7,598 nt of DNA from assembly GCA_045657105.1 (NCBI GenBank), contig JAZOSN010000048.1, positions 1-7,598 of the forward strand, given 5' to 3'. Below the pieces are notes generated by a model. It was not told the DNA's origin. It worked only from the letters and a program-made list of their open reading frames with translations, and did no database searches. The translations under genes and the position numbers were made by a program. Shown here one piece after another: positions 1 to 5,364 of the stretch (position 1 is its first letter; the number at the start of each line of letters is the position of its first letter). Origin of the DNA: SIG672 sp045657105. Its GTDB lineage: Bacteria; Bacillota; Clostridia; Oscillospirales; CAG-272.

Positions 1-1
1 A

Positions 2-739
2 CATGGCTACGATCCGACTTATGCTACTCCCTACTACACCAACTCCTCGCACCTTCCCGTTGGCTACACCGAGGACATTTTCGCGGCTCTCGACGTTCAG
101 GATTCTCTCCAGACTCTCTACACCTCGGGAACGGTATTCCATGCATTCCTCGGAGAAAAGCTCCCCGATTGGAGAAGCGCGGCAAATCTCGTTCGCAAGA
201 TCGCAGAAAACTACGCTCTTCCCTACTACACACTCTCTCCCACATACTCGGTATGCCGTAACCACGGTTACATCGCAGGCGAAAAGTGGGAATGCCCCGA
301 GTGTGGCGAAAAGACTGAGGTTTACAGCCGTATCACCGGTTACTACCGCCCTGTTCTTAACTGGAACGACGGTAAGAGCCAGGAATACAAGGACAGAAAG
401 GTCTACAACATCGCAAAGTACGGCGAAAAGAACATAACCAAATCCGAAGAGGCAGTAAAGGCCGCCGAGACTCTTGCTCCTGCTACCGAATTTGCAAAGG
501 ACACTTCCGAAACCATTCTTCTCTTCGCTACTCACACCTGCCCGAACTGCAAGATGGCTAAGGTCTTCCTTGACAAGGCAGGCATCGACTACGAAGTGAT
601 CTACGCGGACGACAATCCCGAAGCGGCGGCAGAGTTTGACGTTCATCAGGCTCCTACCATGATCGTTTCGAAGGGTGGAGAAACCGAGGTAATCACCAAC
701 GTTTCCAACATCAGAAAGTTCGCAGAAACCAATTCCTAA
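2..739 (+). CDS. nrdD: Anaerobic (class III) ribonucleoside-triphosphate reductase with fused C-terminal redoxin domain, 5'-truncated by window
   Basis: This is the last 245 residues of a gene that starts before the window; the frame is open from base 2. Class III reductases make dNTPs from NTPs using a glycyl radical formed by the SAM enzyme NrdG, which is not in the window. Seen here are a zinc-site pattern CxxH...CxxC (Cys 254-256, His 263-265, Cys 293-295, Cys 302-304), followed by RITGYYRPV with the presumed radical glycine at codon 338-340. NrdD proteins usually end a few dozen residues after this glycine, but this one runs 132 residues further. The extra part holds a thioredoxin/glutaredoxin-like domain (about 490-736) with a CPNC active site (539-550) and a QAPT cis-proline loop (Pro 653-655). 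An ATG at 554 lies inside this domain, after the CPNC, so it is not a separate gene start. trxB follows 15 bases after the stop. Recognition of the family is strong; the subclass cannot be judged without the N-terminal part. Confidence 0.93.
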   Translation, partial: HGYDPTYATPYYTNSSHLPVGYTEDIFAALDVQDSLQTLYTSGTVFHAFLGEKLPDWRSAANLVRKIAENYALPYYTLSPTYSVCRNHGYIAGEKWECPECGEKTEVYSRITGYYRPVLNWNDGKSQEYKDRKVYNIAKYGEKNITKSEEAVKAAETLAPATEFAKDTSETILLFATHTCPNCKMAKVFLDKAGIDYEVIYADDNPEAAAEFDVHQAPTMIVSKGGETEVITNVSNIRKFAETNS

Positions 740-754
740 TCAGAGGACAGACTA

Positions 755-1666
755 ATGTACGATATACTCATAATTGGCGCAGGTCCCGCAGGTCTTACTG
801 CGGCGATCTACGCCGCAAGAGCGGGCAAAAACGTTCTTATTCTTGAAAAAGAAACCTTCGGCGGTCAGATAACTCATTCACCCAAGGTTGAAAACTATCC
901 CGGATTTCTCGAAATGAGCGGAAATCAGTTTGCCGAGCGTCTTATCGATCAGGCTATCGCTCAGGGCGCAGAAATCGAGCTTGATCGCGCCATCTCGATC
1001 AGTGAGGAAGACGGTCACAAAACGGTAGAAACCGAGTCGGGCAAGAAATACGAGGCTCTCTCGGTCATTATAGCCGCAGGATCGCGTCACCGCCATCTCG
1101 GAGTCGAGCGCGAGGAAGCTCTTATAGGAAAAGGCATATCCTACTGCGCGGTATGCGACGGTCCGTTCTATGCAGGAAAGAACGTCGCAATAATCGGCGG
1201 TGGAAACACGGCGCTCCAAGAGGCAGTCATGCTTTCAGACATCTGCGAGAGCGTTACGCTCATTCAGAATCTTCCCTATCTTACGGGCGAGGAAACGCTT
1301 ATTGAGAAGCTTTATCTTCGCGATAACGTGAAATTTATTTTCGGTTCGGTCGTAACTGCATTCATAGGCGGCAAGGAGCTCGAAGGTCTTGAAATAAAGA
1401 AAACCGCGACCGACGCGATCTCCCGTCTTTACGTTGACGGAGTATTCGTTGCAATCGGTCAGGAGCCCGAAAATCAGCCCTTTGCAAACGTTGCAGAGCT
1501 TAACGACTACGGTTACATCGTAGCAGGAGAAACCTGCGAAACCGGAACTCCCGGAGTTTTCGTGGCGGGCGACTGCCGTACTAAGGCTATCCGTCAGATA
1601 GTTACTGCAAGCGGTGACGGCGCAGTTGCGGCGGTTGCGGCTTGCAAGTACGTGGATAATCTTTGA
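755..1666 (+). CDS. trxB: Thioredoxin-disulfide reductase-like flavoprotein, atypical pyridine-nucleotide site
   Basis: The protein has 303 residues, close to the usual length of low-molecular-weight thioredoxin reductases, which pass electrons through FAD and a redox-active dithiol to a thioredoxin-like partner. Seen: FAD-binding GAGPAG at residues 8-13, the redox-active CAVC at 131-134 followed by DG, a second dinucleotide-fold glycine motif GGGNTA at 148-153, and the C-terminal FAD motif VFVAGDCR at 268-275. The oddity lies after the second Rossmann motif: canonical NADPH enzymes have HRRxxxR there to hold the 2'-phosphate, while this protein has VTLIQNLPYLTGEE (167-180) with no arginine. 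NADPH use is therefore doubtful; NADH or a ferredoxin-type donor is possible. The start is supported by AGAGGA at 742-747, seven bases before the ATG. It lies 15 bases after the redoxin-fused nrdD with no terminator between, so the two are probably cotranscribed and the redoxin domain is the likely substrate. Confidence 0.93.
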   Translation: MYDILIIGAGPAGLTAAIYAARAGKNVLILEKETFGGQITHSPKVENYPGFLEMSGNQFAERLIDQAIAQGAEIELDRAISISEEDGHKTVETESGKKYEALSVIIAAGSRHRHLGVEREEALIGKGISYCAVCDGPFYAGKNVAIIGGGNTALQEAVMLSDICESVTLIQNLPYLTGEETLIEKLYLRDNVKFIFGSVVTAFIGGKELEGLEIKKTATDAISRLYVDGVFVAIGQEPENQPFANVAELNDYGYIVAGETCETGTPGVFVAGDCRTKAIRQIVTASGDGAVAAVAACKYVDNL

Positions 1667-1670
1667 GGAT

Positions 1671-1727
1671 ACGTTTTTCGCAGAAAAACTTTTTGAAAAA
1701 AGTTTTTCCGCACCTTTTCAAAAACTT
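1671..1727 (-). repeat. Gene-3'-end hairpin repeat, copy A
   Basis: Starting 4 bases after the trxB stop, this element forms an 11-bp hairpin (1683-1693 with 1698-1708, loop TGAA), extended outward by C-G and G-C pairs beyond one A-C mismatch. On the minus strand it reads AAGTTTTTGAA, then a GGT, then the hairpin with core ACTTTTTTCAAAAAGT. The same arrangement occurs at 2870-2920 after pheT with different outer arm bases. There is no clear T run after it on the plus strand, so it is not a standard terminator by itself. Its function is unknown. Confidence 0.6.
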
Positions 1728-1738
1728 AATCAAAAACT

Positions 1739-1763
1739 AACGCCCCTCATCATGGGGGGCGTT
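1739..1763 (+). terminator. Probable rho-independent terminator of the nrdD-trxB operon
   Basis: AACGCCCC at 1739-1746 pairs with GGGGCGTT at 1756-1763. The stem can extend by a T·G and a C-G pair, leaving the loop ATCAT (1749-1753). It is GC-rich and lies 72 bases after the trxB stop. The T tract that follows is poor (GTTGTTCC), so termination may be partial. Confidence 0.55.
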
Positions 1764-1803
1764 GTTCCATATAAAAACAAAGATAATTTAAACTAACATA
1801 ATT

Positions 1804-1838
1804 AAAAGCTATGAGATAAAAATTTCTCATAGCTTTTT
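1804..1838. terminator. Bidirectional terminator hairpin, left flank of the XRE/lipoprotein cassette
   Basis: A 13-bp stem (1804-1816 with 1825-1837) contains GCTATGAGA and TCTCATAGC, with A runs on one side and T runs on the other. It can therefore end transcripts in both directions: the XRE gene on the minus strand, whose stop codon it overlaps, and read-through from trxB on the plus strand. It is nearly identical to the hairpin at 2826-2860, in the same orientation. Confidence 0.75.
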
Positions 1839-2079
1839 AATTTATTTCCTGTTCGAGGTTTATAAATACGTCTGTATTAAAGAAATCAATAACGGTTATG
1901 CCAAGACCGTCACAGATCTTTTTGACGGTCGATACCGTCGTAGTGTTATTTCTTCCTGAAACTATATTATTGAGTGTTGACTGTGTTATACCGCAGATGG
2001 TAGATAGCTTATTTACGGTAATATTGTGCTCTTTACAGAGTTCGATAATTCTGCATCTGACCGCTTCACCGATATTCAA
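1837..2079 (-). CDS. XRE-family helix-turn-helix transcriptional regulator, likely autorepressor
   Basis: A protein of 80 residues that is almost entirely one Cro/CI-type DNA-binding domain: residues 1-17 form helix 1, TVNKLSTICGITQSTLNNIV (21-40) the helix-turn-helix, and VSTVKKICDGLGITVIDFF (49-67) the closing helices. There is no sensor or dimerisation domain beyond this. The start is chosen as TTG at 2079: AAAGGG lies 8 bases upstream of it, and the protein then begins MNIGEAV, as I recall for relatives of this family. The frame stays open to a GTG at 2088, but that codon overlaps the ribosome-binding sequence and would have no spacer. The gene is divergent from the lipoprotein gene, with two abutting promoters and three inverted-repeat operators between them, so it probably represses itself and its neighbour. 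The domain call is firm; the target and inducer are inferred or unknown. Confidence 0.85.
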   Translation of the reverse strand: MNIGEAVRCRIIELCKEHNITVNKLSTICGITQSTLNNIVSGRNNTTTVSTVKKICDGLGITVIDFFNTDVFINLEQEIN

Positions 2080-2112
2080 ATCGATCACCCTTTCGCTTTT
2101 GATAATTTATTT

Positions 2113-2128
2113 TACCTCATTTGAGTTA
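2113..2128. promoter_or_regulatory. Operator-like inverted repeat O1 near the XRE transcription start
   Basis: TACCTC-ATTT-GAGTTA is an inverted repeat of six-base arms around four bases, with one mismatch to the perfect form TAACTC-N4-GAGTTA at 2185-2200. It lies where the minus-strand transcript for the XRE gene should begin, a good position for autorepression. Confidence 0.55.
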
Positions 2129-2131
2129 AAA

Positions 2132-2160
2132 ATATTACCCCTTTTGGGTTGACATTTGAA
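2132..2160 (-). promoter_or_regulatory. Putative sigma-70-type promoter of the XRE regulator gene
   Basis: On the minus strand TTCAAA (2160-2155) and TAATAT (2137-2132) are separated by 17 bases. Both boxes are imperfect. The -35 box directly abuts the -35 box of the lipoprotein promoter, so the two promoters stand back to back. The expected start site near 2125 falls inside O1. Confidence 0.45.
2136..2151. promoter_or_regulatory. Operator-like inverted repeat O2 over the shared promoter core
   Basis: TACCCC-TTTT-GGGTTG matches the arm-N4-arm layout of O1 and O3 with several changed arm bases. It overlaps the first three bases of the lipoprotein -35 box (2149-2151) and lies between the -10 and -35 boxes of the XRE promoter, so a bound protein would block both. 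Confidence 0.45.
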
Positions 2161-2177
2161 ATATTGTGTGATATAAT
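2149..2177 (+). promoter_or_regulatory. Consensus sigma-70 promoter of the lipoprotein gene
   Basis: A perfect TTGACA (2149-2154) and a perfect TATAAT (2172-2177) are separated by 17 bases, with TG at 2169-2170 giving an extended -10. This is as strong a promoter as can be read by eye. The start would fall near 2184, right at the O3 operator, so the promoter is probably silent or limited when the repressor is bound. Confidence 0.88.
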
Positions 2178-2184
2178 GCAATTG

Positions 2185-2200
2185 TAACTCTTTTGAGTTA
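2185..2200. promoter_or_regulatory. Operator-like perfect inverted repeat O3 at the lipoprotein transcription start
   Basis: TAACTC-TTTT-GAGTTA is a perfect six-base inverted repeat with a four-base spacer, the best of three related sites. It covers the expected +1 of the lipoprotein transcript. Centre distances are 23 bases (O1 to O2) and 49 bases (O2 to O3). Confidence 0.62.
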
Positions 2201-2230
2201 ACATTTTTTCAAAAAAGGAAGGACAAAACA

Positions 2231-2740
2231 ATGAAAAAACTTTTGGCAATTATTTTAGCGGCGGTGATGATGCTGTCGATGGCAGCGTGTGGGAACTCTA
2301 CAGATACAGAGGATAATTCCTCAAATGACAACAAAGATGACGACACAAAGAATCAAACTAATGAAGATTCTCTGTTTGTGGATAAAATAGAGGAGTGCTT
2401 TGCCGAATATTCAAAAGAAGACGATCAGTTTGAATATGAGTTTTTTCCGGAAGAAGAGTGCACAGAGTTTATTGAAGACACCGAGGAAGACTTTGAAATA
2501 AAGCTCAGCGGTGAGATCGGAAGAGTATGCGAAGCCATGAATTGGGACAAGGACTATTATCTTTGTATAATGGAGTTCAAAAATTCCTCGGATGCCGATA
2601 TAATGGAAGAGACTCTCACTTCTCTTTTTGCAGAAAATGCATCCGATTCAATATGTTTCCGTAAAGGAGACGTCGTGATGTACGGTGACCCAATAATGAT
2701 AGAAACTCTTCTTGAAAGACTCGGAATTGAAGCTAAGTAA
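2231..2740 (+). CDS. Small acidic lipoprotein of unknown function
   Basis: A 169-residue protein that I do not recognise. Residues 1-20 form a lipoprotein signal: MKK, a hydrophobic stretch, then SMAAC with the lipidated cysteine at position 20. It should therefore be anchored on the outer face of the cell membrane. Residues about 21-48 are a low-complexity Asn/Asp/Ser/Thr/Lys linker. The remainder is strikingly acidic up to about residue 90, then more balanced, and contains five more cysteines and no membrane segment. AGGAAGGA at 2216-2223, seven bases before the ATG, supports the start. The base composition is AT-richer than its neighbours: a hand count gives 21 G+C in 2341-2400 against 33 in 1201-1260 of trxB. 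It is divergent from an XRE regulator and probably controlled by it. It could be a ligand-binding or stress-related surface protein, but nothing in the sequence settles this. Confidence 0.85.
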   Translation: MKKLLAIILAAVMMLSMAACGNSTDTEDNSSNDNKDDDTKNQTNEDSLFVDKIEECFAEYSKEDDQFEYEFFPEEECTEFIEDTEEDFEIKLSGEIGRVCEAMNWDKDYYLCIMEFKNSSDADIMEETLTSLFAENASDSICFRKGDVVMYGDPIMIETLLERLGIEAK

Positions 2741-2825
2741 TAAAAATATAATATCGTTTTTTTCCATTGGTGGAACGAGTAAATTTCTTTGTTTACTTCC
2801 CATATAAAATTAATACAAGAACGCA

Positions 2826-2860
2826 AAAAAGCTATGAGACGAAATTTCTCATAGCTTTTT
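2826..2860. terminator. Bidirectional terminator hairpin between lipoprotein and pheT genes, right flank of cassette
   Basis: A 14-bp stem (2826-2839 with 2847-2860, loop of seven) is followed by CTTTTTGTTTTT on the plus strand and by a T run on the minus strand. It sits between two converging genes and can stop both transcripts. It shares the 19-base stretch AAATTTCTCATAGCTTTTT with the hairpin at 1804-1838. Confidence 0.8.
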
Positions 2861-2869
2861 GTTTTTATC

Positions 2870-2920
2870 AAAGTTTTTGAAGGTTCTAAGGAAACTTTTT
2901 TCAAAAAGTTTCCTTAGCAG
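2870..2920 (+). repeat. Gene-3'-end hairpin repeat, copy B
   Basis: AAGTTTTTGAA and GGT are followed by a perfect stem, 2886-2899 with 2904-2917. The core ACTTTTTTCAAAAAGT matches copy A (1671-1727 read on the minus strand), but the outer arms are CTAAGGAA/TTCCTTAG instead of GCGGAAAA/TTTTCTGC. Relative to the gene that ends beside it (pheT here, trxB for copy A) both copies have the same orientation. Confidence 0.6.
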
Positions 2921-2926
2921 GGTTTC

Positions 2927-2947
2927 CAAAGGGACGGCGTCCCTTTG
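2927..2947 (-). repeat. Perfect GC-rich hairpin just after the pheT stop codon
   Basis: CAAAGGGAC pairs with GTCCCTTTG around a three-base loop GGC. It begins 7 bases beyond the pheT stop codon (2957-2955). No T run follows, so it is not a complete terminator. It may protect the 3' end of the mRNA or belong to the same repeat element as copy B. Confidence 0.55.
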
Positions 2948-2954
2948 CGTCCCC

Positions 2955-5348
2955 TTAACCTCTGAGCGTAATTCCGAGCTGCTTTTCGACAGATGCTACT
3001 ATCTTTGCAGAGGTCTTTTCGGACTCGTCCTCGGTGAGGGTATGGTCTGCCGCTCTGAGCGTTACTCTGAACGCGAGGCTCTTTTTATCCGCGCCGAGTC
3101 TTTCTCCGACGTAAACGTCAAAGAGTGTGACTGCCTCGACGAGCTTACCGCCTGCCTTACGGATAACGTCCTCAATAGCACCCGACTCGGTATTCTTATC
3201 GCAAACGAACGCGAAGTCGCGGTTTACCGGCGGATACTTGGGAAGCGGCTTATAATGCTTATCGAAGTTAGAGAAATTAAAGAGCTTTTCAAAGTCGATG
3301 TCCGCGAGATACACAGGAGCATCGAAGCCGTAATTTGACGCAACCTTCGGGTGAAGCTGACCGATAGTTCCGACTACCTCGAAGCCTCTTGCAACAATAT
3401 TTGCACATCTTCCGGGGTGGAATACGGGGTTATTTTCATTTGATACGAACTTGACCTTAGCAATTCCCGCGTCGGCACAGATCGTTTCTGCCATACCTTT
3501 AAGGGTATAGAAATCGCCGTTACCGTAGAAACCGAACGTGAGTCTTGTCGGCTCTTCGGGAAGCTCGTTTTTATCCTCATTCGGAATATAGATATGTCCG
3601 AGCTCGTACATAGCAACGCTATCCGAGTGGTAATTATTATTTCTTGCAAGAACGCCGAGAAGCGACGGAATGAGGGTGGTTCTCATTACGCTCGTATCCT
3701 CTCCGAGAGGATTGGTGATAACGACCTGCTTTCTTTCGGGAGCGTCCTCGGGGAGATTTATCATATCGAGAGTCCTCGGAGAAACGAACGAGAAGGTCAC
3801 GCTCTGAGTAAGTCCGAGCGAGCAAAGGAGAGTGTTGAGTCTTGCCTTATACGCCTGCTTGGGAGTAAGCGTTCCTGCCTTGACCGCGCACTTGAAGGGA
3901 GTCGAAGGGATATTGTTATATCCGTGAATTCTTGCGATCTCCTCTGCAATATCGTTCATCTTTTCGAGGTCTGCGCGATAGGAAGGAGCCGTGAGAACCC
4001 CATTTTCGATAGTACAACCGAGCGATTCGAGAATAGAAATCATCTTATCCTCGCAAACATCGGTTCCGAGGAATGCATTTATCTGATCTGCATCAAATTT
4101 AACGGTATTTGGCGCCTTCTTATTCTTATATACGTCGATGACACCGCCGACGACTTCGCCTGCTCCGAGAAGATTTACAAGCTCACAGGCTCTATCGAGT
4201 GCGGGCATTGTATTTTCGGGATCGAGTCCCTTTTCAAATCGGCTGCTCGATTCGGTTCTCATTCCCTGTGCCTTTGCGGCAAGTCTTACCGACGAGCCGA
4301 GGAAGTTTGCCGACTCGAATACTACGGTAGTCGTCGTATCCTTGATCTCACTATTTGCGCCGCCCATTACACCTGCAAGTGCAACTGCCTTCTTTTCGTC
4401 GGCAATCACGAGTGTATCGGCATTCAGGGTATGATCGTTATCGTCGAGCGACTTGAAGTTTTCTCCGTCTGCGGCTCTGCGAACGACGATCTTTTTACCT
4501 TCGAGCATAGCATAGTCAAACGCGTGCATCGGCTGACCGTATTCAAGCATAACGTAGTTTGTAATATCAACGATATTATTTATAGGACGAACGCCCGAAG
4601 CGCGAAGGCGCATTCTGAGCCAGAGCGGCGAGGGCTCGATCTTTACGTTCTTGATAACTCTTGCGCTATATCTCGGGCAGAGCTCGGCATCGTCAACGTC
4701 AACCGAGATATATTCGGAGATATCACCGCTTCCCTCTTTTACGACGGGAGTGGGGATTTTAAGCTCTCTATCGAAGCTTACTGCGCTTTCTCTTGCAAGA
4801 CCGATAACCGAAAGGCAATCGGGGCGGTTAGAGGTGATCTCAAACTCTACCGAGTCATCGGAGAGCATAAGAACGTCCTTAATATCCTTACCGATCTGAT
4901 CTCCTCCTACGAAGGAGTTCATTATGAATATTCCGTTTTCATCTGCGCCCGGCATATCGTGAGTTGTGAGGTCAAGCTCGCCTATCGAGCAAAGCATACC
5001 GTCCGACTCAACTCCACGGAGCTTTCCCGCTTTGATAACCACTCCGTTCGGAAGCTTTGCAACAGGAACTGCAACAGGAATTATCGCGCCCTCAAAAATG
5101 TTCTGAGCGCCGGTAACAATCTGTCTTTCGGCATCGCCTGTATATATCTGACAGATCTGAAGATGGTCCGAATCGGGGTGCTTCTCTATTTTGAGTATTT
5201 TTCCGACGACCACGTTTTCTATATCCGCTCCGAGCGAGGTATATCCCTCGACCTTCGAGCCGGTATCGGTCATACGGTCACAGTAATCCTTTATATTTAC
5301 GTCACTGACATCTGTGAAATCAGCGAGCCACTTCATTGACAAATTCAT
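2955..5348 (-). CDS. pheT: Phenylalanine--tRNA ligase beta subunit
   Basis: This is the beta chain of the cytoplasmic alpha2-beta2 enzyme that charges tRNA-Phe. At 797 residues it has the full length and domain order of bacterial PheT. An EMAP-type tRNA-binding domain lies at about 39-150 (VVVGKILKIEKHPDSDHL). The B3/B4 editing domain at about 211-385 includes NNIVDITNYVMLEYGQPMHAFD; His275 in the HAFD motif matches the conserved histidine of the Tyr-tRNA-Phe editing site. A B5 domain lies at about 405-475, a catalytic-like core at about 490-690, and the ferredoxin-fold anticodon-binding domain from about 704 to the end (YPPVNRDFAF). AGGAGG (5362-5357) lies 8 bases before the ATG. The gap to the pheS stop is only 16 bases and consists mostly of this site, so translation is probably coupled. 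No frameshift or missing domain was seen. The transcript should end at the hairpin near 2826-2860. Confidence 0.98.
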   Translation of the reverse strand: MNLSMKWLADFTDVSDVNIKDYCDRMTDTGSKVEGYTSLGADIENVVVGKILKIEKHPDSDHLQICQIYTGDAERQIVTGAQNIFEGAIIPVAVPVAKLPNGVVIKAGKLRGVESDGMLCSIGELDLTTHDMPGADENGIFIMNSFVGGDQIGKDIKDVLMLSDDSVEFEITSNRPDCLSVIGLARESAVSFDRELKIPTPVVKEGSGDISEYISVDVDDAELCPRYSARVIKNVKIEPSPLWLRMRLRASGVRPINNIVDITNYVMLEYGQPMHAFDYAMLEGKKIVVRRAADGENFKSLDDNDHTLNADTLVIADEKKAVALAGVMGGANSEIKDTTTTVVFESANFLGSSVRLAAKAQGMRTESSSRFEKGLDPENTMPALDRACELVNLLGAGEVVGGVIDVYKNKKAPNTVKFDADQINAFLGTDVCEDKMISILESLGCTIENGVLTAPSYRADLEKMNDIAEEIARIHGYNNIPSTPFKCAVKAGTLTPKQAYKARLNTLLCSLGLTQSVTFSFVSPRTLDMINLPEDAPERKQVVITNPLGEDTSVMRTTLIPSLLGVLARNNNYHSDSVAMYELGHIYIPNEDKNELPEEPTRLTFGFYGNGDFYTLKGMAETICADAGIAKVKFVSNENNPVFHPGRCANIVARGFEVVGTIGQLHPKVASNYGFDAPVYLADIDFEKLFNFSNFDKHYKPLPKYPPVNRDFAFVCDKNTESGAIEDVIRKAGGKLVEAVTLFDVYVGERLGADKKSLAFRVTLRAADHTLTEDESEKTSAKIVASVEKQLGITLRG

Positions 5349-5364
5349 CTTTTTTACCTCCTTA

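Noticed and set aside
3..437. Open frame of 144 codons on the plus strand
   Set aside because: It overlaps nrdD in another frame, its product is rich in Ser/Thr/Arg with no recognisable motif, and the real NrdD motifs are in frame 2.
554..739. Separate small redoxin gene starting at ATG 554
   Set aside because: The same frame is open from base 2 and the CPNC active site lies upstream of this ATG; there is no ribosome-binding site before it. It is the tail of NrdD.
2762..2800. Small inverted repeats (TTCCA/TGGAA and AGTAAA/TTTACT) after the lipoprotein gene
   Set aside because: The stems are 5-6 bp and AT-rich, not distinguishable from chance next to the strong terminator at 2826-2860.
1671..2927. 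Copies A and B as terminal inverted repeats of a transposon-like element
   Set aside because: They are in inverted orientation around the cassette, but each lies directly behind a gene stop in the same orientation to that gene, which fits a 3'-end element better. No transposase or target duplication was seen, though a mobile origin is not excluded.
3594..5339. Long plus-strand open frame of 581 codons antisense to pheT
   Set aside because: PheT on the other strand has every expected domain; the antisense product is low-quality and Arg/Ser/Cys/Ile-rich, as expected from the mirror of a biased coding strand.
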